DNA of 64,000 nucleotides from Tomocerus qinae (GCA_020055645.1 CM034546.1:20956001-21020000); one strand, 5' to 3'; shown: positions 44,880-57,745, counted from the first letter of the stretch. Program-made: numbers and translations. Notes: generated from the letters alone by a model not told the origin.

Positions 44880-46191
44880 CATTCTCTAAATGCATCCAAC
44901 AACAAGATCACAGCTGCTTTTCTTCATTTCCACGTCATATCGTATTTTCTGTCTGGCATCTACTTCACAATTCAGTTTATAAAATTTTCAAACAATGAAG
45001 ACGAAAGATTGTCCTATATTTTCGCTTTAATTTCGGGTGGAGCATCTTCGTTTTCGATGTCTTATGGATAAGAATTTCATGTCACATTGCTCTCATGTTT
45101 ACTGACATGTTGTATGTAGTTACCGACTTTGAAGGTATGTATTTTAATAGTACATTGCAAAACAATAAAATATTAATGCACAACTTAATTTTGTTTAGAA
45201 ATGTACATCCACAAAAAAGAAGCAATAAAGAGGAAATTCCTGGTTAAAGTACTAAAAGGGCTTAAAATACTTCCTTTCATTTTCGCTTTATTGTCATCAA
45301 TTATCTACTTAGTTTATCACCGTATACCAGTATTTCTTTATGTGAAACTCCCAACCGAATATCAATATTTCTCGATGGCGATTTTATCCGCAATTGGAAT
45401 ATTTTATATGATCGGAACTTCTATTTGTACTATTTTCATCATGTTGGAGGTATTGTTATTTGGTGAAATAATTATTTCGGAATTGGGGCATGAGTTTAAG
45501 TAAGTGAATTTTTTAAAGTATACATTTACTACTTATAACTTTACTACTCATATTTGAATATACTAGTATTTGAGATATAAAATTGGGAAAAAAATATTCA
45601 GCTAAATATATTTGGTGAGAAATAGCATGATGATGGTACATATCAATTGACATTAATTTTTATAGGTTGGGAGAAAAGCAGTATAAATCAGATGATATCG
45701 TTCGCCAAGATCCAACCATTTTAGCAAAATACAACAACGTTTTGCGATATTATCTTCAGTATCTTCAAGAACTGCTTGGATTGATATTGGCACCCATTCA
45801 GTCATTGGTCACAAGAGTACTTATAATTTTTATTGTATTGACTATAAATTACACAGCGGCTTTACATACTTTTATCTTATTTGGGTTAGGCTTTATTTCA
45901 ATTGTCCTTTTTATTTTCTGGTATTCAGTTTTAGCTAACTTACACAAAATGACAGAGATGTATAACAATATATTGAAAAGCTACTCAAAACACTATACTT
46001 CAAAATGCATGCATGATTCTAGATATATTAAAAAGATTTTACGTTCTCGAAAGCAAATGCATTTCAGAATAGGGCTGGACGAACCGATCACAGTGAAAAG
46101 CACTTCTCATTTTGTTATGAGTCTTAACAGAGGAATATCGAAATTGTTGATGTCTGCTGGGGATGCTGGAGAACTATTTGGTGCGCTGTAA
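44880..46191 (+). pseudogene. pseudo-B5: family B gene missing its 5' end, exons 2-3 intact
   Basis: Homology starts abruptly at about 44880, inside exon 1 (KKDHSLNASNNK-like), so the start codon, N-terminal motif, upstream block and hairpin are gone. Exon 1 also has a 10-nt loss after TCGGGTGGAGCAT that shifts the frame. Exon 1 ends at 45134 with a good GTATGT donor; exon 2 (45199-45499, 301 nt) and exon 3 (45666-46191, 526 nt) are fully open with good splice sites and end DAGELFGAL. Probably a recent loss, as exons 2-3 show no decay. Confidence 0.85.
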
Positions 46192-47779
46192 ATTTAGATC
46201 AAGGCCCTTACCGCAAATTTAATATTAATTATGAATGAAGGTATATAATCAAATTTTGTCCCAGTTACAATAACATTTCAGACGAACAAAATTAATAGGA
46301 AAAGCAGTTTTGTAAACATAGATAATGATTTATAACATGCTTTGTAAAGCGATATAAATAAAATCAAAATAGTCATAAGTCATAGCCATGTATGAATTAA
46401 TATAAGCCAATTTAGTCATTATAACGAAGCCAGTCTATAAGTAATATTAAAAACTTATAAATGAGCAACATTGCATTGTACACATCACAATTAAATTAAC
46501 ACCATGCACTTAATTACTTCTTTGCATGAAACGACGATAATTTTACAGGCTAGGCATAGCTATATCTGCAAATCTAAGGCATAATATTTAATTATGCAGC
46601 TGTTTATGAACATGTAATGTAAATGCAATTCACCATATTAATGCTTTAACTGTCGTTTTATAGAAGCAAACAAATCGAATTAATTAGATACAAATGTATA
46701 GGCATTGAGTTTTTAACCTGTTGACACTCAAAATTAACCTTATGGATAATACGTTATTGCTTATAATGTAAATAAAAATAAATTATAAAATACTACTTAT
46801 TCACATAAAATATCTTGAGGAAAAATAATTGTTTTTTTCCAACACCTGCATCGTAACACTTAAATTCAAATAAAATAAAATAAAATACCAACATAATGGA
46901 AAACAAAAGCTCAAGAGTAATTTAGTTTCACATTTGCTAGCAAAATAGCGTATTCTCATTTTAAATTGAATGCTGCATTGCATGATTGTATGTTTATACA
47001 TACATTGCAAGGAATAAGCGAAACAGAAAAACAAGTATTTTAGCAGAAGTATCATAATGTTTTAATACATAAATAGTAAACTATATTGCATGCTCATGCT
47101 CACCGTGGTATTTAAGTACTAGTTGTAATTTCAGTATTAAAGTATAATATGTAGTATGATTGCATCTTGAAATTTGTATAACACGTGCTATCGGGTATAA
47201 GTAGTTTCTGCCAAATCAAATAGTTTATTAGGTGTACTGCTTTTAATGAGATCCGATTTTCGCTAAGTGAAATTGAAATGAAATGCTTGAAATGTTCAGT
47301 AAAATAAAACATTTTATATATTGAAACGTAATCTTTGGTATCTCGGTTCTCTTTTTACGAAGATCATTCCTTACAAATAAATAATAAATAAGACTTATTC
47401 CAAGGTTTAATTCACAATTGCTTCCAACAACTTAACTGTGTTAGGCGAATATGAGGTTACAATAAAATTCAGATTTAGTATTCATACCAACATCCATTTC
47501 TTTACCATGAGTGCATATTATTCGATTTTCACGGTATTTACGCTTTATTAAATTCTATCCCTTAAAATGAAATTTAGAAGTCATATAGATTTATGTAAAT
47601 GATATCTGCAATATCATTGGCCAATTTCAAAAAATTTAGAATAATCAGAGAGGGGCAAAAATTTAGTCAGAATTTGAATCACTTTCAGAACTAATGGTTA
47701 CAACAGTAAACGACATCATAAACTTGTCAATGTCTTTTGTCATAAACTTGTCTAAACAGAAACGAATACGAATTCGTTT
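46192..47779. other. B5 3' flank and recurring spacer block
   Basis: Non-coding. 46192-47050 resembles the flanks after B6 (56786-57130) and at 10386-11200; 47280-47720 is the recurring block also at 38120 and 58380. Confidence 0.5.
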
Positions 47780-48600
47780 CTGTTTAGCTTGACCTTTCTG
47801 CGGTTAGGAACTTTTGGTGTGCAAACAAACACAACGTACTGCTGCGTTGCTCCTCATGTACATCATACAAAAAAGTGCTTAAATGGTAAATTTGCATTGT
47901 ATAAAGGCATATAGGACAGATAATACCTTTTGTTATTTTTGACTGTGGTGTTGTTGTAAGCTTCGGGTACAATTTTAAACATAATGTATGAGGAGTCTAT
48001 GAGGAGTAAATACACCTTTCTCTATTCCTGATTCGTACTCAGTTCACCTTTAATGCCAGGATTATGATCGGATGCGAAGAAATGACGGCACGACAGAACA
48101 AGAAGAATGTAGACACAGGCAAATGTATAAGTTTATTATAACTGAAATACGTGTTGACTGGGATTCCTCTAGGTTCCTAACTGAGGTGACTGGACTGACC
48201 TCCATAACCTGATTTGTCCCACACACGGTTCTCGACCAACTGTCGATGCAACAGTGCTGGTACTTGCTTTGGAATGATAGATTCCAAGTGTAACACTTTG
48301 TGGGTGGTGGGAGGTGAATTAGAATACCACCGACGTGATGTAAATGAAGGTCCTCCTCACAAATTTTACTTATAATTTTCCCGGGAATTAACAATACCTT
48401 TGTTTTATTTGGTTTGTGACTTTGCTGAAGTGGGTTGTTGAAGAAGTATTTGGTATACTTTTAAATTCCGTTAGTATATTAACAGCATAATATATTCTAA
48501 GAACTGACAGACGAGTGGAATATTATGATCTTGGCGTTAAAAAGTTAGAGGATAAAAACGAACATTCGTGTTTGGAAATGAACATGACGAATTGTTAATA
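47780..48600 (-). pseudogene. Inverted family A exon 3 relic with flank, split by an insertion
   Basis: On the minus strand, 48395-48600 reads as the family A exon 3 relic (CGTCATGTTCATTTCC, CCCACTTCAGCAAAGTCACA) and 47780-47990 as its downstream flank, inverted relative to 43866-44270. About 370 bp between them (47993-48365), including a 110-codon frame of unknown nature, is absent from the other copies. Confidence 0.65.
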
Positions 48601-49244
48601 TTATTATATGACTTATATAAGTTGATTAATATTATTAAATGACTTAACTAGTTCCAGCTCTTCGCTTACTTTGTTTCACTGACCCACAATATTCATGTTA
48701 CAATTTAGGAGAATAGGATAAAGTAAGTTTTAATAGACTTTTAAATTAAAAAGCAGACAGACGACAGGGCGACTACGTGCGTCAGCAAATGATATTAACT
48801 GAAGTAGGTTTAACTTATACTCAATGTTTCCAGTAGGAAATCAAAAAGTAGAATCTTCCTATTTTGCCAGTGGGAAAACTACGAATCAAAACGGCTGAAC
48901 TAAGTGGGAAAATGGACATTCAAAACCAAAAAACTGGGAATCGGAACAAAAATTTGACATTTTTGACAAAATTTTCTGTTCGATAATGCATAATATTATA
49001 TATGTATTAAATATTGAACTACATTCACTATATTATTATAGTATTGTTAAAGTTAATTTAATTATTAACATTTTGCGTAAAATTGTAATATAGTTCTAAA
49101 TTAATTGACAGATTCACAATTGTTTCTCATTTTCCCGAAATCTCCCACTTTGCCCAGGTGGGTATCAAAATGGGGTGGGAAATGGGAAAATATGAAACCG
49201 AGAATATATTAAATTACTTTATAGTAAAGACAAAATTCAGAGTG
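48601..49244. other. Spacer upstream of A4
   Basis: Non-coding; resembles 27170-27780 upstream of A3 (TGCGTCAGCAAATGATATTA block). No gene. Confidence 0.5.
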
Positions 49245-49353
49245 CTATCCTCTTTCCCAGGGCAAGTATTTGACTTTTTGTTTGTGTACGTATATTACAT
49301 TCAAAGCATCATTAGAGTAAAGACGTACCAAAATTGAATACCATATTTTCATT
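49245..49353 (+). promoter_or_regulatory. Conserved upstream segment of family A (A4 copy)
   Basis: Aligns with 27795-27904 before A3; the last 28 bp also survive before pseudo-A2. Candidate promoter/leader by position. Confidence 0.35.
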
Positions 49354-50881
49354 ATGTTTTCAAAGTTTTCACAAAAATGTTTCGGTATAATAATTAACGT
49401 TGGATTTCTTTTTTTCGCAATGCCATTCGTATGGGATAGGAAAACATCTCGAGTAAGATCACATTGGCTCTTCGAAAAAACATATTATTCTCGATGGGCC
49501 TGTATGGTATGTGTAGGGTTGGCAACATTGACCTTGGCAGGGCGTTTAGCTACCCAATTTATGACGAGTAGAAAGGTCCATAACTACAATCTCTGTTTCG
49601 TAACGATTATCATTGTGTATATATTTCTCCTCATGGTAGGCAACATTTTCATCAAACGACATCATTTCATATACTTCGTCAACTCCTTTCTATTCTCGTG
49701 CCAAAAATTTAAAGGTAAGTAAAAAATATCATGTCTAGTGCAAAGAAGAACTTACGTGATTTAATTAGAATTAATTTTATTGTTTCAGCTGGTAAAGTTA
49801 CAAACATACCTCCAAGAGTAAGCTTCCTCCTTGATGTATTCGGCATTTTATGCGTCATCGGTCTCTTCTACACTCCCTTAATACTCATGCTATTTTATTG
49901 CATGAATTATACGACAGTATTGCGTTACATACTTTTCCTTCCCGTACAGTATCACCATGAGTTGCTAATTGTCATGGTTGGAGCAATGTTGTTAACAGGA
50001 ACTATAGCCCTAACTTCCGTTGGTGCATTTTATGCATATCTGAAGCTTAGTTGCAGTTTATTCATGAAGCATACTGCAAGAGCCATTACGTAAGCGAAAA
50101 ACTTATTTTATTCCAATTAATTTTGTACGAACTTTTTATTCGTTAAATTTGAAACATTTTTCTTGAAGAATTATGCATATAAAATACTAAATACAATAGT
50201 GGCTAAATGCAACTCAAGTTTGGCAAAATTAACATATACTGTCAGGGCACTCGATAATGTTATTTCCACGTCCATTAATAATAAATAACTACTTTTAATG
50301 ACGTAGTCTATTGATATTGTACTGACGTCAGAAAATCAAATGACATTTTATTGATTTAAAGGTGGAGAAAGCTTCACCCGAAGTGGCCAGTCAAAGTCAA
50401 ACTGTCATATTATAGTAGACAACCGACGATGGAGAAAATAATTAAGATCGCACGATTCTGCTCCTGCTTTTGCAATCGATACGACCAATGCTGCCGAGAA
50501 ATCATCATGCCTTACCAATCACTAAATGGGAGGTTTGTCATTACATGTAACCTTATCTTGGTTTGTTTCAGCAAAGACCTCGACTGGATTGAATTCCTCA
50601 TGTTCATTTCGGCTGCAATATCCTTGTCCACTCTCTGGCTGTTGTATCTTCATGTCGTCGCCAAAATATTTCACTCATCAGCAAGGAGCATAAGTTCTTG
50701 GAGATATTTTTCTTCTAACGTGCCCATGGAATGTAAAATCATGAAAAAATTCAAGAGATCGTGCAAACCAAATGCTTCTTCAATAGGACACTTCAGCAAA
50801 GTCACAAACAAAACGGTTGTAAAGTATTTCATGAATATTTGCAGGGGCACGGCTAAAATTCTCGTATATTTTAAAAAATAA
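49354..50881 (+). CDS. A4: family A chemoreceptor-like 7TM protein, intact
   Basis: Seen: exons 49354-49714, 49789-50089 and 50362-50881 (361, 301, 520 nt) with phase-1 and phase-2 GT-AG introns give 393 aa. PFVWDRKT at 24-31; hydrophobic segments near 46-63, 80-100, 131-159, 179-204, 278-291 and 296-319. Intron 2 is shorter than in A1/A3 and lacks their MITE. The second half of exon 1 and all of exon 3 are nearly identical to A1/A3, while TM1 and exon 2 (FYTPLILMLFYCMNY, AMLLTGTIALTSVGA) differ clearly, a mosaic pattern. Inference: plasma-membrane chemoreceptor-like protein. No partner family B gene lies within 4 kb; B6 follows. Confidence 0.8.
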
Positions 50882-53800
50882 TTCCATAAATTTGTAGTGA
50901 ATGTAGCCAAGTTTAAATTATTTTATATGCTTTCTCCAATGTTAGCAAAGGCTCCAAACTGGCCAAACTCCAAGAATTTCCTAATTAGCCCAGTGTGAGC
51001 CAAAGTATACAATGATATTTTGTTTTTTATTGATTTCATTGAATTAGTAACACGCTAACTCTTCAATCTGTTGGTCTTGTTTAAATATTTTTAGTAGTTG
51101 TTTTCATAAAGTATTATAACATTTGCTTCTTGTATGTAGTATTGAATGAGTAAACAAATTACACTAATAAACCATACTCTTAACTTGGTGTTACGATAGA
51201 TAAAGTTTTATATTGAAGGAGACGGGTAATTTTGAGTTCCCCGTTATCATATAGTGGCGACGCATAAATGCGTCCTAACAACCTATTTAACTGTCCTTAC
51301 ATTCCCTATTCAATATATCAATGCGCGCCCTACCTTCTTAAAAATATAAAAGGCAAAAACAATCTTTTTTTCTTGGCCTTTCGACATTCAATAGAAGTTC
51401 TGGTGGATATTATATCTGTAGATCATTTGCTTTCAACTGTTAAGGCCCTAAAGGGCACATTGTGATTTTAAGCTTTGGGTAGGGGCCGAAAATATTTGTA
51501 CGCCAAATATGGTTCCAATCTATTGCAATTAATCTAAAAACATAGTTTTTACTTCATTTCATGCACAAAAAAATTTGGGGAGGGATGTACCCCCCTCGGG
51601 GGCTATCTCTTACCCCCTTGGGATAAGGGCTTTAAAAATTATAAAAAATCTTCCTTAGATTAAGAAAAGCTTAAATACTAAGTTTCATTCAAAAATTCCT
51701 AGCGCTTTCGGAAATATCATACATTTAAGACTGTTTTTTACCTTCTTTGGGCGCTTATATCTCGTAAATGCCCCGGGGGTTTGGGTAGTTTTGTAATTTT
51801 AAATAACAGGTGGCATAAATAACCGTTGGAATTGGTTTTAGCGCGTAGACAAGCCGAAATCTAAAATAACAGCATCCGAAAGATGAGGTAGTAATGGGTA
51901 CACATTTTAAGGCGAAGCCCAAATTAATTAGGCGATAATAGGCGATTTAAGTTGCCCAAATGGCCTGTCACCCCGTAGTTTGTTAAGCCCTGTCTGCTAC
52001 TATTCATAGTTGTTGATTTTGATTACTGATTTATAAATTATGTCAGTGTGTTTACATAATACACTTATGCGCACTGAGGTTGTACTTTGAAACGTTGAGA
52101 GCCATACATACAAGCAATTTGATTCAACCTATATTTAGTAAGTCTTGTAAATCTGTACTAATCTGTCAAATAAATCGCCAAAATTTACCATTTTTACCAT
52201 TAAATGCATATTTAACATTAAGTGCATTTTTATCACTGTGATTATGGTTAAAAAGCCTAAAAATTAGTAAACTGATCTTGAACTATTGAGTTTCCAGGAT
52301 AATAGCTTACCCCAACAAAATTAAAAGTTCAAAAAGAAGTAGTTTGAACCAATTATTTCTAGCAGTTGTCAAAAAAATTCAATTTTAAAAGTTTAATAAT
52401 TCACATAATTACCTTTAATAAACTAGATTACCACATTGTAATTCACGCCAAGTTATAAGCAAACATCGTGATTAAAATCAGCTTCAATAAATCCACTTAC
52501 TCTTGGATAGGTACTAGGTACCACATTAATTATAATCAGCTATTTTTATTTGAGAATAGATCCAGCTCTTAGTACTTCAACATTGTACATTTAAAACACA
52601 TTGAATTAAGATAAAACATGTGTCCCAAACACTATAGAATTTAATGAGAAATTTTTCTATGGCTCCTTGTACCCGGGATAAAATGACTTCTTTTTAAGGA
52701 CAAAATGACTTATTTTATGGTCCCATAAACCTTTACCCAGAAAATACTGACGTTAAAAACAAAATGATAAATATAATTTAGCTTTATGTTTGCATGTAAG
52801 TAGGCTAACCTTAGTTCTCATGGTAAATATATACATTTTTTGTTATAGTGTCTATTGTATTCCCACAAAAAAACAAAAGGAAGAAGCGAGAAATAAAGAA
52901 ACATATAATAGGAGGTACATAAAACATTAAAATGGCAAACTGTTCCCTATTTATTAAATTAAATTAATTAAATAAATAGCTATTTTATTCCCAAAGCTAT
53001 GGCTATATAACTATGTAATATAAAACAAACCCTATAAAGAAATGTATTACGAGACCAATGACTTATGTTTATTTAGTTTTATAATACCTTGTTTAATATT
53101 TCTATAAAGCATTCAATGTTGTATATCTGTAATTGAGTTTTGGATTTAAACCAAAACAAAATTCCAGTAAGGAGAATTAAGATGACAAGATACATGCATG
53201 ACTCCAGCATTTTCTATCTTGTAGTTGAAATAGTATCTGGAGTTAATACATATAGACATACATACTAGCTTACATTGCAGCCAAAAGAAACAGGAATAAT
53301 AAGTGAGTCATGTTAAATGACTTCTCGGAATGTTTTAACTTTCCAATAGGACCAGAAAACGTGGAATTGCCAATAAGCATCGGTTACAAACCAATTTACG
53401 GAGATGGTACTAAAAAGTATTATTTGGGCAGTAAAATGAAACTAGCGGTTTATTAATCGGCAATAATAATTGAAGGGCAGCAAAAATTTAAAAAATCAAT
53501 TGTAGTAGCAGTATCTAAAAAATGATGTATGGATACCTGGGGAATAGTGCGAATAATTTTAGAATCTTCTCTCCCTTTCTCTTGTGTAATTCCTTTCTTT
53601 AGGAAGCTAATAAATAAGCTGTTATTGATGTCTTTGCTATTTCTTGGTAATCGTGGTTCATTAGTTTCCTTTAGCTTTATTTCTTATGCATCACATGAAA
53701 TATTTAAGTACAATTTTTTATGTTTGTAGATGTAACCCATCCCATGTAACCAATGGTGGGTATTCAAAAACATGAGACGTATTACTTGCGGTTGAAAATT

Positions 53801-54024
53801 TAGTGTCATCTGACAAAAGTGGTCATCCAAAGGATCGCACACTATCACCATTTGTGTGATAGACGACAGCCGGGGCTAAGAGCGCAAATAAATCTCTGCT
53901 ATTCTTGCCACTGTTACCACTTATTTAATGTATCGCTTACTTTACCATCTTGATTATGTCGACCTAGACATTTCTTACCAAAAATATAATTGATGAGAGC
54001 CTATTCTCTGCGTCAAATATCTAA
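50882..54024. other. Long spacer between A4 and B6
   Basis: No gene recognised. 50882-51180 and 52740-53200 are diverged copies of the usual A-B spacer. 51270-52040, with GC-richer stretches such as CCCCCTCGGGGG and CCCCGGGGG, appears inserted but its ends were not resolved. 52160-52290 resembles the inside of the 15302 hAT MITE. 53300-54000 is not recognised. Confidence 0.45.
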
Positions 54025-54133
54025 TCAATAAAGGTTTCCCGTAATTGGTGACCGGTCCTAAATTAACATGAATAGGTATTGAAATGACTAAAGTACCTAC
54101 ATGTGTTATCCTTAAATGGGAAACGTCTATAGT
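54025..54133. mobile_element. Second copy of the GGTTTCCC MITE
   Basis: Shares AAAGGTTTCCCGTAATTGG, CATGAATAGGTATTGAAATG and GGGAAACGTCTAT with 15181-15291, including the inverted ends. Confidence 0.6.
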
Positions 54134-55302
54134 ATACCGATTGGCCTCTGTGTAAAATTTTGTATACTATGCAGTGGTTAAAGCTTTTTTGACTAAGGAA
54201 AATTATTTCAACTTTTTGGAAAACGTAGTATGAGCCAGAAATTAACAATTATTCGTTCGTTCGATGTCCTCGAAAACAAATTTTGAAAGTCTATGATAAT
54301 TGTTTTCTTCGTAAAATATACCCATTAGCACATGACCTCACGTCTACCCCTACTGTTGGTAGTTTTGTCAAAAGTAAATCAAAAAAGTAATTTGAAGAAT
54401 AGCTATTTTTCAATACTATATATTTCAATATTAATAAATTGATAATGGATAGTATAAATGGTGGTAGAAAAGAATCCTATATAAAGATTCAACACATTCA
54501 AGCAACATTTAGCTAATTGAATACAAAAAACCATAATTACCTTAAAAATTTATGTGGACAGCTAAGTTAATTTGTTCAAAAAATGCCAAATAAATTCATT
54601 TTTGCATTACTGCTGCTCGTATTGGTTTTACTGCCTATTTCTATTGTTTTCATTTTTGGTTTGCTAAACACGAACACTTCTATTTTAGCAAACAACTACG
54701 AATAGGCCTAACTGAACAACAACTCTAGGGCTCATAACTTTTGTGATGAGTTTTTCTTATCAATAGTATCTAAATTGGTTTCGTGTAGAGACAATTTTGC
54801 TTTAAATTTACCTTAATATACTTATTGAGAGAACGGTAAATCAACATACCTTCCTTGGTAATTGTAAACCAGTATAATCCTTACACGTATGTTTTAATAC
54901 TAGAGTTAAAGCGAAATAATACTAGCACATACTACATCACAAGGGAAAAAATAAATCCACCATTTCTTCACTATGGACTGGGCAATGAAGACCAAAATTA
55001 TTGCTTCAAAATGTAATATTTAATCAGTATTGTTAAAAGCAAATAATCGTTTTAACTGACATCATGTCGTCAAAGAAACAAAGAGCTAATCAGTTATAAT
55101 ATCAAGCCATGAAATATTAAAACCAAAATACCAGGCTTTGTAAGCTAATATTCTGAAATTTATAATATTTAAACACACAAGTAAGGCAAAATAATACAGC
55201 CAAAAATATTCCTGTTGGATTTCTAAATTCTACAAGTATGCGTATGTATACTTGATAATACGATAAGATACGATACGATAAAAATACGGTGTAATACTGT
55301 AG
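54134..55302. other. Upstream region of B6 with two decayed copies of the family B upstream block
   Basis: Blocks at about 54833-55020 and 55100-55230 both resemble the family B upstream block. The invariant leader hairpin is missing; in its place is a GATACGATAC-type repeat (55258-55285), though TAATACTGTAG directly before ATG is retained. Confidence 0.5.
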
Positions 55303-56785
55303 ATGGAGAATATACATTATTTCAACTCCGTTGATAAAACAAATTCAAAGAAAGTAATTTGCCTAATACCAGAAGAAGCTTTGGATCAATTCGAAAGCAT
55401 TGTTAGGTTAGGGCGTTTGTTAGGTGTGTCTCCATTAAATTTAGTAAAAAAAGAGCATCATGCCCTGAAAACATCTAACAGCAAGGTCACAACTGCTTTT
55501 CTTTATTTCCACGCCCTAGTGTATTTTATCTGGGGAATATTCTTCTCAGTTCAGTAGGTAAGGTTTTTAAAGAAGGAAGACGAGATACTTTCCTATATTT
55601 TTGCTTTAATTGTGGGTGCAGGGAGCTGGACCTTTTTTATAATCGATATCTTGTGGATAAGATTTTCACTTCACATTGCTCCAATATATAATGACATGTT
55701 GCAGCTAGTTGGCGACTTTGAAGGTATGTATTTCAAAGGCACATTACAAATACACAAAAATACAAAATATTAATGCAAAATTATATTTGTTTAGAAACGT
55801 ACATACACAAGAAAGAAAAAATTCAGCGAAAATCCCTAGTTAAACTATTTATTGGGATGAAAACACTTCCAATCATTTTCGCTTCCATTGGTACATTTGC
55901 CTACCTAATTCTTCACCGTATACCAGCCTTTCTGTATGCGGAACTCCCAACAAGATATCAACATTTCTTGTTTGTGATTTTCATGGCAGTGATAATATTT
56001 TGGGTAGTCGCAACTACTGTCTGTAATATTTTCACCATGTTGGAGCTAATGCTAATTGGGGGTATAGTCATTTTGGATTGGGGGAAAGAGTTTACGTAAG
56101 CTAATTCAATACACAGTATATATTTAATACTCCCTAATTGAATATTCCTATACTTTTGAGAAATAAAAATGTGAAACCACAGAACAATCCTGCTAAGTAA
56201 ACTATTTCGCAAATAGTAAGGTGATAGTATATTTTAATTAATTAATTTAATTTTTCCAGGCTGGGGCAAAAACAGTACAAATCAGAAGATGTTGTTCGCC
56301 GGGATCCATTAATCTTAACAAAATACAACAACGTTTTACGATATTATATACAGTATCTCCAAGAACAGTTTGGCTTAATATTGGCCCCCATCCAGTCATT
56401 GGTCACAAGAGTGCTTATAATTCTTATTGTCTTCACTGCAAAGTACACAAGCGCTTTACATCCTTTTATCATATTTGGGTTAGGGTATGTTGCGATTGTC
56501 CATTTTGTGTTCTGGTGTTCAGTTTTAGGTACATTGCACAAAATTACAGAGTTGTACAACAAAGTATTGAAAAGCTATTCAAAACACTATACTTCAAAAT
56601 GCAAGCATGATACTAGGTATATGAAAAGGCTTTTACGTTCACGAAAAGAAATGCATTTCAGAATAGGGTTAGACGAACCGATAACTGTGCAATGCATCCC
56701 TCATTTTGTCATGAGTCTTGGCAGAGGGATAGGAAAATTGTTGATGTCTGCTGGGGATGCTGGAGAACTAAATGATGCGCTGTAA
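55303..56785 (+). pseudogene. B6: family B gene intact except for one in-frame TAG in exon 1
   Basis: Seen: exons 55303-55723, 55795-56095 and 56260-56785 with good GT-AG sites, phases 1 and 2, and the standard 301- and 526-nt exons would give 415 aa. A single TAG at 55555-55557 replaces the leucine/phenylalanine codon at the end of TM1 (SVQ-stop-VRF); the frame is otherwise open to the normal end (DAGELNDAL). The N-terminus has a shorter basic stretch than other copies. Either a very young pseudogene, a segregating null allele, or a readthrough gene of the kind described for some Drosophila chemoreceptors; sequence alone cannot decide. Confidence 0.8.
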
Positions 56786-57204
56786 ATTTATATCATGGCC
56801 CTGTACACAACTGAATAATAATTATGAAATGTATGTGGGTATGCGAATCAAATTCTTGCCCAGTTATATTTACAATAACATTTGCAATAAAATGACAAGC
56901 AAAGCAGTTTTGTAAATATGATAATACTTTATAACATCATTTATAAAACTATATAAATAAAACCAAAATGTTCAGCCATTTACGAATTTATACAAGTCAA
57001 AAGTCAATATTTATTCATTATAACGAAGTCATGCAGCCTATAAGTAAAATTGAAAAATTTTAAATGAACAATACTGCATTGCATTACACATATTTTCACA
57101 GGTAAATCAACACCACTCATGCACTAAATTACTTCTATAGGATAGAATGACGATGATTTCACTGACATCTCCCTCTTCTCCCAGGTGGATTCCAAAATGA
57201 CGTG
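56786..57204. other. B6 3' flank
   Basis: Non-coding, similar to 46192-46560 after B5. No gene. Confidence 0.5.
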
Positions 57205-57295
57205 GACGTAAAAGTCCATAATTATAATGTTTCCTTTGTAACGATTGTAATTATGTACGACATACTTCTTCACTTGTTAGCCAATATATTCATTA
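57205..57295 (+). pseudogene. Fragment of family A exon 1
   Basis: About 30 codons matching the second half of family A exon 1 (KVHNYN, FVTIVIMY, LLANIFI), then an abrupt switch into spacer sequence in inverted orientation. An open frame of 60 codons runs across the join but has no start or splice context. Confidence 0.75.
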
Positions 57296-57500
57296 TTTTT
57301 GTTACCATTCTGACAGTGATTCAAATTCTGACTACATTTTTTCCCCTCTCTAATTGGTCCAAATTTTCTGAAATTGGCCAATGAGATTGCAGATATCATT
57401 TACATAAATCCAGAATTTAATGAAGCAAATACTGTGAATAGCGAATATTATGCACTCAATGACAAAGAAATGGATACTGGGATTGAGATGAACGTAAATA
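57296..57500 (-). repeat. Inverted copy of the spacer block at 58500-58700
   Basis: Reverse complement of the recurring block (TGATTCAAATTCTGACTA, GCAGATATCATTTACATAAA, GCGAATATTATGCACTCA). With the direct copy downstream it forms a large inverted repeat around the solo LTR region. Confidence 0.7.
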
Positions 57501-57745
57501 AAATATAATATGTAGTATCATTGCATCTTGAAAATTTTATAACAATTGCTATCGGGTGTAAGTGGTTTCTCTCAAATCAAATAGTTTCAATTTCAATATA
57601 TATGCTGCTTGTAATGAGTTCCGATTTTCGCGTTTATAAACTTTGAAATATTCAGTAAAATAAAACATTTTATATCTTAAAACGTACTCTCTCGTATCTC
57701 GGTTCTCTGTTTTAGATCATTTCTTGCAAATAATGTTTGGCAATG

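Noticed and set aside
44328..44882. 184-codon open frame on the minus strand
   Set aside because: It crosses the antisense of a receptor relic flank and unrelated sequence, has no family-like motif, and is not kept in the other copies of that flank.
48062..48394. 110-codon minus-strand frame as a gene
   Set aside because: It sits in an insertion within a receptor relic, has no recognisable domain, and no splice or expression evidence; kept only as part of an unknown insert.
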